A stretch of DNA of 64,000 bases from an uncultured Oscillospiraceae bacterium (GCA_934569225.1 CAKTKC010000009.1:42326-106325); one strand, 5' to 3'; counted from the first letter of the stretch, positions 52,839 to 62,128 are shown. Made by a program: numbers and translations. The notes: a model not told the origin generated them from the letters alone.

Positions 52839-52913
52839 GGCCCGTTGGTCAAGCGGTTAAGACACCGCCCTTTCACGGCGGTAACATGGGTTCGATTCCC
52901 GTACGGGTCACCA
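52839..52913 (+). tRNA. tRNA-Glu (anticodon TTC)
   Basis: Cloverleaf with acceptor GGCCCGT/ACGGGTC, anticodon stem CCGCC/GGCGG around CTTTCAC, T loop TTCGATT and encoded CCA. It begins at the base directly after the CCA of tRNA-Met, with no spacer. Its 3' end borders decayed mobile-element genes, a common integration target. Confidence 0.95.
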
Positions 52914-52917
52914 TTGT

Positions 52918-52973
52918 TAATAAATCCGAACTTTTTCCTGATCAGGGAAGGGTTCGGATTTATTATTTTTATG
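52918..52973 (+). terminator. Terminator of the tRNA operon
   Basis: The 12-bp stem AATAAATCCGAA/TTCGGATTTATT is followed by ATTTTTAT, five bases after the tRNA-Glu CCA. Confidence 0.75.
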
Positions 52974-52974
52974 T

Positions 52975-53194
52975 CGACACAAAAATAATGCGCAAAAATG
53001 AGAGGCGGTGCCGGTTGTAATGCCGGTGCCGCCTCTTTCTGCTCGAGTGCTTCTGTCTGCCCGTTTCGCTGCAATCTGCCTTCTTCGCTTTCAAAATACT
53101 GCTGCATCAGCGGCAGCATGGCCTGAGCAATTCGCAAAATCGCATCGTCCGGGATCTGCATGCCGCTGTTTTGGAGTTTCTGTTTCTGTGCCAT
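52975..53194 (-). pseudogene. Possible truncated small mobile-element protein
   Basis: From ATG 53194 (AAAGGGAAAAT upstream) the frame reads MAQKQKLQNSGMQIPDDAIL and continues IAQAMLPLMQQYFESEEG, which looks like the N-terminus of a small protein seen in conjugative elements. The frame then runs through the terminator and antisense to the tRNA genes without its own end, so the real gene was probably cut here. 53195-53443 holds no gene that I can support. Confidence 0.35.
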
Positions 53195-53443
53195 ATTTTC
53201 CCTTTCCGTAGTTCTGACGCAGGCAGCAGCCCGTGGTGGGCTTGCTTCTTTGTCATATGTACGGCAGCAGTAACAGGCAGCTGCATACTGTCCAGAGGCA
53301 TCAAAACAACTCGTAAAGCATTCTGATATTCTATTGGTGAGGTGGTGAGAATCCCTCTTTCTTTTGTATATCTGTTATTGTTTCAATCTATATTGATTTC
53401 TTTCTATACTATATTCCGTGCATTTTCCCTACATAAGCTTTTC

Positions 53444-53800
53444 TTATGCAGGCAGATCCTCCGCAGGCAACTCCTTCTCAGGTTTTTCCTGCACCGGCTT
53501 TCCCGCACGAGGGATTTCATAGAAGGTATATTCGTTATTCTCCAGCTTACCGTCCTCCCCGCGAACACGCCTCCGGGTCAGATAGCCGTTGGCTTCCAGC
53601 TCGTTCAGCGCCGCTCGGACGGTGGTAATCCCATCCCTGGTGATGGCAGCCAGCCCAGCGATGGAGAAATCCCACTCCGGCGGAAGGCTGAGGATGATGG
53701 AAAACAGACCGATGGTTTTCAGGGACAGCCGTCTGTCTCGGAGATGGTGGGTGCTCATAACCGTGAAATTCTTGTCCCTCGGCGCGCGGATCACAGCCAC
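53444..53800 (-). CDS. Replication-initiator-type winged-helix fragment
   Basis: A 118-residue protein. VIRAPRDKNFTVMSTHHLRD and LSLKTIGLFSIILSLPPEW, then ITTVRAALNELEANGYLTRR, match the N-terminal winged helix of DnaD-like or replication-initiator proteins in integrative elements. Full-length relatives are 250-300 residues and continue into a DnaD domain; here the frame stops after a Glu/Pro-rich tail (EKPEKELPAEDLPA). It is either a natural short form or a truncation. GTG 53800 is nine bases after AGGAGG. It lies near tnpV, consistent with a degraded element. Confidence 0.65.
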   Translation of the reverse strand: MAVIRAPRDKNFTVMSTHHLRDRRLSLKTIGLFSIILSLPPEWDFSIAGLAAITRDGITTVRAALNELEANGYLTRRRVRGEDGKLENNEYTFYEIPRAGKPVQEKPEKELPAEDLPA

Positions 53801-53821
53801 TTCATGCCACCTCCTACCGGG

Positions 53822-53846
53822 AGGGTGTCGCGTTTCGCGACACCCT
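53822..53846. terminator. Palindromic hairpin between tnpV and the HTH gene
   Basis: A perfect 11-bp stem agggtgtcgcg/cgcgacaccct with a 3-nt loop and T-run (ttt) lies between the two minus-strand genes. The same gggtgtcgcg core recurs at 54411-54437. Confidence 0.6.
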
Positions 53847-53858
53847 TTGCTGTTCCGC

Positions 53859-54209
53859 TCAGGCAAAAATCAGCTCCGAAAAGATGATTTCCTCCGCCTG
53901 TTCTTTCAGACAGTTCCGATGCTGTACCCAGCCGAGCTGGTCAGCTGCTTTGTCGGGGCCTGGATTCTGCGCCAGCAATCCGTCCATAATCTGCTCCAAT
54001 CGGCACTCCGCGGCTTCCTGAACCTCCCACAGATGGGGGAACAGCTTCTGCTGCATCGCCAGGAGGCTGTATTGGATAGGTTTGTGCTCCCGCAGGAAGG
54101 TCCGGCGCATGCGCCCGTACTTGTTCAGGGGACGCTCTTCGGTGCTTTCCAGTTTGAGATTGGGAATCCAGTAGTCTCCGCATTGGATATAGGTCAGTTC
54201 GGGTTTCAT
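53859..54209 (-). CDS. tnpV: TnpV-like transposon protein
   Basis: A 116-residue protein. MKPELTYIQCGDYWIPNLKL and the block NKYGRMRRTFLREHKPIQYS match TnpV, an accessory protein of Tn4451-type mobilisable transposons in Clostridia (PF14198); its role is not defined. The C-terminal half is helical with conserved Trp/Leu. ATG 54209 follows GGAGGATCGGCA. No large serine recombinase (TnpX) or mobilisation gene is next to it, so this is a leftover of an element. Confidence 0.8.
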   Translation of the reverse strand: MKPELTYIQCGDYWIPNLKLESTEERPLNKYGRMRRTFLREHKPIQYSLLAMQQKLFPHLWEVQEAAECRLEQIMDGLLAQNPGPDKAADQLGWVQHRNCLKEQAEEIIFSELIFA

Positions 54210-54584
54210 TGCCGATCCTCCTTCTGTGCTGTTTATTTTGCGATGTTCTTTCTGTTTCAAGTATAAGAACATTTGTTTGCTATTATATACGGGGTTTCTG
54301 CGTTTGTCAAGTCCAAATTCAGTCTTTGAAAATAAGTGCCTTGATTGCATTACGCAGCCAAGCCAGAGAGAACAGTTGAAAATGGATAATAATCGTTAAC
54401 CTCAAAAGGCAAGGGTGTCGCGAAACACGACACCCTTGAAACGGTCAGTTCCTGCACAAAGTGCACGCAAGCTGAATAAAGCTGCATCTTCCACCCTTTA
54501 ACTTATATTGCCATAGATCCAGGTTTGCCTTAGGAAACTTGCAATACCGAAATGAAATATGCAAATAGCGGTTGTGGAAGTACT
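54210..54584. other. Non-coding stretch with one palindrome
   Basis: No gene is supported. It contains the stem aagggtgtcg (54411-54420) with cgacaccctt (54428-54437), nearly the same arms as the hairpin at 53822-53846, so the pair may bound a deleted segment. Base composition becomes more AT-rich from here rightwards. Confidence 0.5.
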
Positions 54585-54890
54585 TTATACTTTTCCTCTT
54601 TCTCTAAGCAAACTCTCAACATACGTACGGCACGCGCAGGTTTTACATGGGCGAGTATAGCCATATTTCAACGCTATATCAATTGGCACCAAACTGTTAT
54701 ACCCCGTTCCACATAACGAATTGGCATGTATGACAGAACCTCTGTCTGCGATATAGACGAAGCCACATGACCGGAGCATCATTTCATTTGCTTTCCGAAC
54801 ATCCATAGTGAGGTGGTTTTTTGTGTAGTTTTGCTCTACAAAAAACTCATTAATTTCTTTGATTGTGCTATCAGACAATCGATGTATCAT
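54585..54890 (-). CDS. Small protein with putative HxxxC...CxxC metal site
   Basis: A 101-residue protein with no family that I can name. Its C-terminal half reads GSVIHANSLCGTGYNSLVPI, then LKYGYTRPCKTC: a His/Cys followed by a Cys-Cys pair, the layout of Ada-like zinc domains often attached to nucleases or DNA-binding proteins. The N-terminus is helical (RLSDSTIKEINEFFVEQNY). ATG 54890 is 34 bases after the out-of-frame end of the helicase gene, so it may be in one operon with it. An upstream in-frame start at 54971 overlaps the helicase tail and is less likely. Confidence 0.55.
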   Translation of the reverse strand: MIHRLSDSTIKEINEFFVEQNYTKNHLTMDVRKANEMMLRSCGFVYIADRGSVIHANSLCGTGYNSLVPIDIALKYGYTRPCKTCACRTYVESLLRERGKV

Positions 54891-54924
54891 TAAACCCCAG
54901 CTCCTAACTATTCTTTGTGTGTGG

Positions 54925-55118
54925 TTACTTCCCCCACCAACCAGGTGCTCCTTTGGTGGCTCTTCCACCATTCTCCTTAAAATGGAAATAGATACCCAGT
55001 TTCTTGGCTTTGTTGACGATGGGTTTCAATTCGCTGCCGCCTATCAACCACAGAGAACCGTTATTTTTCCGCTTGTCCACAAAACGAACATCGTTCTTCT
55101 TGAGCAGGGTGATTATCG
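54925..55118 (-). pseudogene. Out-of-frame C-terminal domain of the helicase gene
   Basis: In the +1 frame relative to the main helicase frame, the sequence encodes LLKKNDVRFVDKRKNNGSLW followed by LIGGSELKPIV and HFKENGGRATKGAPGWW. This FVDKR-x-GG-LW-IGG-...-GGRATK-WW module is, as I recall, a standard C-terminal domain of related large helicases. The main frame instead ends in an unrelated short tail at 55061. One extra base around 55090-55118 would explain this, so the gene is frameshifted or uses recoding. Confidence 0.7.
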
Positions 55119-58100
55119 TCGTCCTCCGGAAGAACATCTTCCAGTCCGGGGATCACTTGCTGCTTATCTGCTTTTGATACCATTTCCGGGCCGGAGATAC
55201 CGGGGACAAGGATTGGTTCGCGTAGGATAGCAGGCTGCTTGTGAGAAGTGCTCAGCGTTTCCTTTCCCTTTGTCTTTTTAGATGCGGGTTTCTCTGGTTT
55301 TCTTACCCGATTCTCAGAAGACTGTCTCTGCCGGGCAGGAATGCAAGACTCCGATACAGCATTTTTCTCAGGTAATCGTGCGCTCTGTTCGCTGTCCTGC
55401 CGGAGTTCCTCCAGCAGTCTCGGATTCAATGCAGCTTCAACCGCCGATGCATTATCTCCCTCACCCACACTTTCGCTGGCCAGTATCGCTGCCGCCCGAT
55501 TCTTAATACGCAACAGCAATTCTGTATTCCGGTCATCTGACACCACAGTTTCTGCATCTTCCGGTTCAATCCCGTATTGCGCCAGTTCCCCGATAACCCG
55601 TTCGATTGTCTGTTCGGGCGCACGATAATATTCGCTTCCCCGAATACGGATAAATCGCCAACCCAGGCGCTCCAGAACCGTCTGACGCTCCATATCTTCG
55701 CGAATCTTTGCATCTCCGCTGTGCCACCGCTCGCCGTCGCATTCAATGGCCACCGTTTTTCTGCCGCACACAGCAACCATATCCAGTCGGTATGCACCGA
55801 CTTCCCATTGCTGGACAAGGTGATATCCCCGATCAGACAGGGCAGTGGCAACCGCTTTTTCAAAGGGCGACTCAGAAGCAGCTGAAATTTTCTCATGGGA
55901 AATTTCCAACGCATTGGGATTTGCAGCAAAGTCCAGCAGCTTTTTCCGAATATCACCCGGCTTCAGATCATTGGCTGCATCCAAAGAGTGAACGACCCAA
56001 AGCTGATCTCTGGCACGGCTCACAGCAACATTGTAGCGTTTCCGGGTGGAATCATCCACGCCATAATTCTGAAGATGGAGCGGCCCCGGATTGTCAATGT
56101 CTTTACTGTCAACCAGGCTTAGGAAAATGACATCCCGCTCATCACCCTGGAAATTTGCGGAATTGCCGCACAGAATATTGCGGTGCATGATTTCTCTTGG
56201 GGAGATGGAGGCATCCATTTCCTTCTGAATCAGCTGATACTGCTCGTCACCCAGCAGCGAGATGACGCCAAATGTTTTGCCTGCATATTCCGGCTGCTCC
56301 ATACAGGCTCGCATCAAAGCAACAATCGCTTTGGCTTCGGGTAGATTGCTTTTGTTTTTTCCATCCCGCTGTCCTGCGTCCACCCGGTAATTTACAACGG
56401 CAGGCAATAGATTACTGCTGCTTGCCTCTCTGAGGGGTTTGATCTGATAATCATAGGACAACATATTGCTGAATCCGATGATTTCGGGGACGCAGCGGAA
56501 GTGCTCATGGAGCATAAGCGGCTTAAAGGTGGTTGCTGCGATATCGTAAATGGAGGTCTTTGCATTGTACAGCTGTGCATTCGGGATTTTTCCCCGGAGG
56601 TACATCTGCTCCAGAGAATCCATTTTGGCCACATCCACACCAACTGCCATGGGGCTGACCTGTTTGTCATCACCGACGATAATCAGTTTCCGTCCCATAT
56701 ACAAAATGGCGAGAGAGGAAATGTCCGACTGACTGGCCTCGTCGATAATAACGATATCAAACCGGTTTACCTTTGGATTCAGGCTCTCCAAAGCCTTATT
56801 GATGGGCATGATCCATGCCGGGACTGCCGTCTGGCATTTGCTCATCAGTTTTCTTGCTTCCGCTTTGAGTTTCGGCGCGGTTTTGCCTGTTCCCTTGCCG
56901 ATGCGCTTCACCGTCAGCTTCCAGCCCTGAAGCGCTTGGTTCATATCGATATTTGCTTCTGTTCGCCGCAGCAAATGATACCATGCACACTTTTCTGCGT
57001 AGAGCGCAGTAGTTTCCCGATATCTGGCGCTCAGCATAAGGCTTTTTGCCTGCAAATCCCGGAAGGGCATAGATGTTATTTCTTCAATGATTCCCTGAAG
57101 CTGCTTCCACTTCCACGCATCTTCCATGGAATCCGGAAGTGTACACTCTGCGTGAATACCGGTGCGGTGACGAATGGCATTTGCCCAGTCCGGAGCAACC
57201 GGTTCCAGCTGCTTCAGCATATCTTCGCGGCTGCTTTGGAGTGCATATTTCTCAAATGCCTTTTCCAGCGCGGCATAGCCATCTGCGTATGCATTCCAAT
57301 CCAGCAGATCCACGGACTCCCGGAGATTTCTGCAAAGGCGGCTGCTCCCACGCTTACCGGACAGAAGCACCGCTTTTGTCCGGTCAAATACACTCTGGCA
57401 ATCGTCCAGATGGATCACAGCTTCACTCATATCACAAAGCTGAGCAAGTTCATTCCCAATGGCACGAAACTGCTTTTCCGCCGCAATGAGATCGGAATCC
57501 AAAGGGCTCACAGTGAACAGGATATCCCCGGGAATGCCGATCAAATTCATTTTGTCCAGCAAAAGCTCAAAATCCGATTGATACCAATCCAGGAATCGGT
57601 GAATGAACGGAATCCAGTTATCGGCAACCGTTTCCGGATTTTCACAAGCCAGTTCAAAGAACGCAGGCACGCCTGCTCCGAACATCAGAGCATCCCAGTA
57701 TTTGGCGCACTTATTTCGCAGCTGCATCAGTTCAATCTGGTGCAGGATGATGTTGCACTCCTCAACTGTTTGCAAATCATGTCCATTGATTTTCGCGCTT
57801 TCCAGTGCAGCACTATACTCCTTATGCAGCATCAGCGTGAGTTTGCTGATCTTTCCTTTTTCTGCGAGAATGGCTTTGACTGTCTCCAGAATCGGCTTTT
57901 GCGCAAATAGATTCTCTGGATTGGCAATCTCAATATCCAGTCCAAATTGTTCCGTCAGCACGGATTCATGATACTTGCACACTCCCTGAATCTGCGCAAC
58001 CAAGGTAAGCCAGCGCTGCCGGTAGGCTCCGCCGTTCTTCCCATCAACAGCTACCTGTTGCATCCACTTTTCAACTTTTCCAATGGATGCAATATGGTCT

Positions 58101-60052
58101 TTCAATTCCCGGACTTCATGGATCGGCGGTTGGGAGAGTGTAACCGTCCCAAAGCTCCCGGTAACATCTATTGCAGAGTCCCCGGAGTGCACGATCGTCC
58201 AGTTATTCTTCTTTGCTATACTCTCCAGCACTTTTTGTGCGGCAACGAATTGTTTGACTTTGTGTTCAAAATCCGATGGCGACAGAATATCCTTCGGGGA
58301 TGGAATACTGCACGCCAATTCCTGCTCATCCGCTTCTGTCAGGCCTTCATTGCTTCGGTAAAGATCTGCCAACTGTTCAAAGGTCAGTGGCAGTGGGGAA
58401 TGAATACGCACGCGTCCGGGGATGTAAGAAAGGTCTTCCTCATGCTCCAAAACAAACCGGGCAGCAGTAGAAGGGGAAAGTTCCTCGCCGTTGTATACAG
58501 TGCAATTACACTCCTGCTGAATCAGCGTGTATAGCTTGCGCCGGGTATCTGCCAACTGAGCGATGATGGCTTTGCGTTCTTCGGCAAGCGTTACCATTTC
58601 CCGCTTGATTTCATAGGAGGCTGTCCGGGACATATAGTCTGTAATACCGTTGACAGACCTTTCCATATCCACATTGGAATCATCCAGCATGGATACGCAC
58701 AAATTCCGCAAGCCGGGGTTGACTTTGTCTTTCAGGACGCGGAGGGCTTTGGTTGTATAGCTGGTGACCAAAACACTTTTTCCCTGCGCCAGAAAATGTC
58801 CCAAGAGATTTGCAATCGTATGGGTTTTGCCTGTGCCGGGAGGCCCTTGAACCAGCACTGCATTGTACTGCTCAATACGGCGGGCAATGTTCAGCTGTTC
58901 TTTATTCGCCTGCTTCGACAGCAGAATATCGATGCTCTCGCCGCCAACGGCTGCAAGCTGTTCGTCAATGGATTCTTCTCCTGTGTCCTCCGGCAGTTCC
59001 TGTATCCCGCCGCTGACAATATCCCGGATTGGGCCGGGTACTTCTCCGGTCTGCTGTACGTTTTCAATGATCTGCTCGATGGCTTTCAGAGTGCCGTCCA
59101 AACGCTTCCGGACGATGAAGCAGGGATTCAGGTAGAGAAGCAGCCGGCTGCTGTGCTCCCAGTTTGCTGGAATGCCGCTTTCCGAATATGCGCTGTCCGA
59201 TGACAGCTGATGCACCAACACCTTGAGAAAGCCAGGGGTTTCGTTCCGATCCAGCGGGTGGTAATCGTTCTTTTTCAAATCTTCACTCAGAACATTCACT
59301 TCTCCGAGGTTGATGTCCTCCATGATCTGGAAAACAACAGAGTAAAGGTCGGAAGGGATTTCTGTATCGCGGACAAAAACCGTATTCGCATCCGGATCAT
59401 AATCAATACGGACACGGTGTGTTAAGACAGGATGGCAGATTTCGGCATTGTTCCGATCTCGCAGGAAGCCATTGGCTGCAATCATTTCTTCTGTTTCTGA
59501 TTCCCGCTTCAATTCAAAGTATAAGCGGTACAGATCCGTAAACAACTCTCGTGTCCGTGCTGTCAGAATCTGCCGTTCTACCCATTCTTTTCTTTTTTCC
59601 AGCCATTGCTGATACTGCGTCTCCCTGTCCGGGTCATCAGAGAACAATACCGGTATTGGTTTTCCAGTTTCCTCATCTGTTTCCTTTCCGGGCATGGATG
59701 CAATAACAGAGGCATCCTGCCGGAAATCATTCCATCCGGGTTCCAGCCATAGTCCAAAGGACAGCTCCGGTTCCGGACACTTTTGAAACTCCGGTTTATG
59801 CACCGAAAGAATCAGATTCCCATCTTCCGCTTTTTCGGAATCCAAATCATCAGAAACCCTGTCCTGATAGTGCAGACTGATATTTTCAGGGTCATTCGGA
59901 AGATCAGAAAGAGAAAATGACCAAGGATAGTCCTTCACATTCAGAATTGCCTTCTGCTTCAGCTTATTCAGTTCCTGAATGAACTGAAACAGAGAGATCA
60001 CCTTCGCCTGATCAGAGAGCGCATTTTCAACTTGGTTGCGATTATCTTCCAT
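55061..60052 (-). CDS. Giant SF1 helicase fused to a Vsr/MTES_1575-like nuclease
   Basis: A 1663-residue protein. Residues 1-330 are a novel-looking N-terminal region. An Upf1-like SF1 helicase core follows: Walker A GPPGTGKTHT (about 401-410), a long inserted helical segment (450-1080), Walker B VIIDEASQSD (about 1102), motif III GDDKQVSP and RARDQLWVVHS near motif VI. Residues about 1395-1490 form a restriction-endonuclease-like domain (SPFEKAVATAL, YRLDMVAV, AIECDGERWHSG) of the REase_MTES_1575/Vsr type. The tail is Pro/Lys-rich and ends CSFCGQAEK because of a frameshift. Helicase plus nuclease fusions of this kind are known in anti-phage systems. It has no local methylase. ATG 60052 is weakly supported by GGGGGACTTCCC. 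Confidence 0.85.
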   Translation of the reverse strand: MEDNRNQVENALSDQAKVISLFQFIQELNKLKQKAILNVKDYPWSFSLSDLPNDPENISLHYQDRVSDDLDSEKAEDGNLILSVHKPEFQKCPEPELSFGLWLEPGWNDFRQDASVIASMPGKETDEETGKPIPVLFSDDPDRETQYQQWLEKRKEWVERQILTARTRELFTDLYRLYFELKRESETEEMIAANGFLRDRNNAEICHPVLTHRVRIDYDPDANTVFVRDTEIPSDLYSVVFQIMEDINLGEVNVLSEDLKKNDYHPLDRNETPGFLKVLVHQLSSDSAYSESGIPANWEHSSRLLLYLNPCFIVRKRLDGTLKAIEQIIENVQQTGEVPGPIRDIVSGGIQELPEDTGEESIDEQLAAVGGESIDILLSKQANKEQLNIARRIEQYNAVLVQGPPGTGKTHTIANLLGHFLAQGKSVLVTSYTTKALRVLKDKVNPGLRNLCVSMLDDSNVDMERSVNGITDYMSRTASYEIKREMVTLAEERKAIIAQLADTRRKLYTLIQQECNCTVYNGEELSPSTAARFVLEHEEDLSYIPGRVRIHSPLPLTFEQLADLYRSNEGLTEADEQELACSIPSPKDILSPSDFEHKVKQFVAAQKVLESIAKKNNWTIVHSGDSAIDVTGSFGTVTLSQPPIHEVRELKDHIASIGKVEKWMQQVAVDGKNGGAYRQRWLTLVAQIQGVCKYHESVLTEQFGLDIEIANPENLFAQKPILETVKAILAEKGKISKLTLMLHKEYSAALESAKINGHDLQTVEECNIILHQIELMQLRNKCAKYWDALMFGAGVPAFFELACENPETVADNWIPFIHRFLDWYQSDFELLLDKMNLIGIPGDILFTVSPLDSDLIAAEKQFRAIGNELAQLCDMSEAVIHLDDCQSVFDRTKAVLLSGKRGSSRLCRNLRESVDLLDWNAYADGYAALEKAFEKYALQSSREDMLKQLEPVAPDWANAIRHRTGIHAECTLPDSMEDAWKWKQLQGIIEEITSMPFRDLQAKSLMLSARYRETTALYAEKCAWYHLLRRTEANIDMNQALQGWKLTVKRIGKGTGKTAPKLKAEARKLMSKCQTAVPAWIMPINKALESLNPKVNRFDIVIIDEASQSDISSLAILYMGRKLIIVGDDKQVSPMAVGVDVAKMDSLEQMYLRGKIPNAQLYNAKTSIYDIAATTFKPLMLHEHFRCVPEIIGFSNMLSYDYQIKPLREASSSNLLPAVVNYRVDAGQRDGKNKSNLPEAKAIVALMRACMEQPEYAGKTFGVISLLGDEQYQLIQKEMDASISPREIMHRNILCGNSANFQGDERDVIFLSLVDSKDIDNPGPLHLQNYGVDDSTRKRYNVAVSRARDQLWVVHSLDAANDLKPGDIRKKLLDFAANPNALEISHEKISAASESPFEKAVATALSDRGYHLVQQWEVGAYRLDMVAVCGRKTVAIECDGERWHSGDAKIREDMERQTVLERLGWRFIRIRGSEYYRAPEQTIERVIGELAQYGIEPEDAETVVSDDRNTELLLRIKNRAAAILASESVGEGDNASAVEAALNPRLLEELRQDSEQSARLPEKNAVSESCIPARQRQSSENRVRKPEKPASKKTKGKETLSTSHKQPAILREPILVPGISGPEMVSKADKQQVIPGLEDVLPEDDDNHPAQEERCSFCGQAEK

Positions 60053-60478
60053 GGGAAGTCCCCCCTATATTATAGCTTCTGCACTTTTACAAATCACGGG
60101 TCAGTTCTTTTTAACGACGACATTGCTTGGTGAAATAAATATAGCATATTCCACCCTATGTGTCCATAATTTTGCAATCACGCCGCAGAAAATGTCCGGC
60201 AGCGTGATTCGCTGCCGGACAAAGTCATAACAAATGTATGGAATATCGGAGATCGCAACAACGAAATCACTGGTAGTCGCAAGCAGTGTCTGGGTGCTAC
60301 CCAGACGGCTTTTGCTTGTTGGGGTTATCCCCAATCCCCAAGATCAGCACGATGTGCTGGCTGCATAATTATTGCAAATCAAAATTACGAAAAAGAAATG
60401 TCATGGGGGGTTGAATGTACGGATAATCTAATTTATAATGAAAATGCTACAGGCAGCGTTTTTGATGGAGGAAGAATT
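60053..60478. other. Divergent AT-rich intergenic region
   Basis: It separates the helicase gene (minus) from the zinc-ribbon genes (plus). I see several short inverted repeats (ctgggtgctacccag at 60289-60303, ttggggttatccccaa at 60318-60333, and agcacgatgtgct at 60345-60357) in a row, which may be binding sites or terminators. No gene is supported. Promoter boxes are not clear. Confidence 0.4.
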
Positions 60479-61861
60479 ATGAGAAAAGCTGTAACATTAC
60501 TCATTGCGGTATTGCTTTTGTGTCCGTGCCTCACAGTTTGTGCTGCAGAAAATACATATCGACTGGACGATCTTAAGCTGAGTGTGGACATCCCATCAGA
60601 TTTGATTGTGTTTACAAGGAACATCAAGCACGACGACCCCAACCTGAAAGAATTTGAGCTAACAAAAGATCAGATGGATTCGATGATGAAAGATGGGAAT
60701 ATCTACTTAAATGCTCTGGACCCCAATGTTGCTTTCGAGGTTGTTGTCACGATGATCGAAAGCCCGCTGAACGACTTCTACTACCTCAGCAATACCGAGC
60801 TGTCTGTGTTTGCATCTACGCTTGCCGATGGTTATGAAGGATCTGAGATGGACTATATCAAATCTGAAATATACGAGCATCCTCAGGCCAAATTCATAAA
60901 AATATACATTAAGCAGCCCAGCGGGAACGGAACCGCATATGGTCTTCAGTATTATACCGTTTACGATGGGAAAGCGATTAATTTTACAATCCACTCTTAT
61001 TCCGGTTCGCTGACAAGCAAAAATGAGGCTTTAATCAGGCAGATTGTTGACAGCATTGTATTTGATATAAGCCCGCAGAAGGAGACCAAAAAAGAAACGC
61101 CCCCCTTTACATATACCGATCCCGAAAATGGCACAGCATTTACAGTACCTGCAAATTGGAAGCAAGGAAACCTGTCAAAAGAACGCGAAACACTGGATGT
61201 GATTTTTTCGTCCATGCAGGAAAGTGGCTGTTCCATCATGTATGGTAGTGTCGATGTATGGGCTGCTGCAAGTGCCGAGGATCGTAAAGGATATACCCGA
61301 GCAGATATTGATAATTCCATTTTCAGTAAGGAGGATATTGCCGAAATTAATGGAATTTCGGTCAGTCAGGTTGAGTTGATCACTCTCGGTGGACATGACT
61401 ACTATAAAGCCACCACAGACAAGAAGAGCGATGTTTATGGCATCAGTGTTACCCTTTCCACAACGACAATGACGCGTATTGAAAACGGAATCATGTATAC
61501 TTTCTATTTTACAGGTGATCCATCTTCCGCACAGTATTCAGAGTATGAAGAATTGGTCAGCAGTGCAATCTACCCTACCACCACAGGTGAATCGAGCGCA
61601 TTTCCAATTATTCCAATTGTTGTCGTATTCGTTGCAGTGGCTGTAGTCATTTGGGTTGCAAAGAAAAAGAAAACAGTCGAAAACTCTGCGCCTATTCAGG
61701 CTCCGACATCATCTTTGACCACGGCGGAATCTGTACCCGTGAAGTCTCCGGCATCGAATCAAGCAACCGAGGGAGCGTTATTCTGCCATACATGCGGAAC
61801 CAGATTGCCTGCTGGAAGCGACTTCTGCTATAAATGTGGGGCAAAAGTAATTAAGGAATGA
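60479..61861 (+). CDS. Exported two-domain protein with TM helix and cytoplasmic zinc ribbon
   Basis: A 460-residue protein. Signal peptide 1-22 (LLIAVLLLCPCLTVCA), then two similar extracellular halves (about 25-195 and 205-370), each starting with a Pro-x-Asp/Trp pattern (VDIPSDLIVF; FTVPANWKQG) as in PsbP/MOG1-like lipoproteins. A transmembrane helix follows (about 380-400, IIPIVVVFVAVAVVIWV) and a cytoplasmic tail ending in a zinc ribbon: CHTCGTRLPAGSDFCYKCG. The function is unknown. ATG 60479 follows GGAGGAAGAATT. It is the first of three consecutive zinc-ribbon genes in an AT-rich island. Confidence 0.75.
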   Translation: MRKAVTLLIAVLLLCPCLTVCAAENTYRLDDLKLSVDIPSDLIVFTRNIKHDDPNLKEFELTKDQMDSMMKDGNIYLNALDPNVAFEVVVTMIESPLNDFYYLSNTELSVFASTLADGYEGSEMDYIKSEIYEHPQAKFIKIYIKQPSGNGTAYGLQYYTVYDGKAINFTIHSYSGSLTSKNEALIRQIVDSIVFDISPQKETKKETPPFTYTDPENGTAFTVPANWKQGNLSKERETLDVIFSSMQESGCSIMYGSVDVWAAASAEDRKGYTRADIDNSIFSKEDIAEINGISVSQVELITLGGHDYYKATTDKKSDVYGISVTLSTTTMTRIENGIMYTFYFTGDPSSAQYSEYEELVSSAIYPTTTGESSAFPIIPIVVVFVAVAVVIWVAKKKKTVENSAPIQAPTSSLTTAESVPVKSPASNQATEGALFCHTCGTRLPAGSDFCYKCGAKVIKE

Positions 61862-62128
61862 GCACTTCACGAGAATACGAAATATTAGCAACGAAGAAGC
61901 GATTACCTACACCAAACAGCTGCAGATGTATTCCAGTGGGAGAATGCTATCGGTTCAACTGAATAGTTTCCATTGTTCGTTTCTGATCCCTGTTGGTTTT
62001 CGTGCTTCACTACCAATATTCTGGTTGTGCTTACTACTGCCAGCAACGACAAAACTGTTAATTCTTTGATTCATGTAGAACAAGATCCCTACATAATAGG
62101 GAATGATTAATGAGTGAGGAACAGAATT

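Noticed and set aside
53107..53304. A 65-codon minus-strand gene upstream of the cut small gene
   Set aside because: The start lacks a ribosome-binding site and the sequence gives no family resemblance that I can defend.
54925..55137. An independent 70-codon gene starting MFFRRTT
   Set aside because: It has no ribosome-binding site, overlaps the helicase end, and its sequence reads as the missing C-terminal domain of that protein.
61862..62128. A small gene between the first two zinc-ribbon genes
   Set aside because: Only short frames without ribosome-binding sites are present; the sequence looks non-coding.
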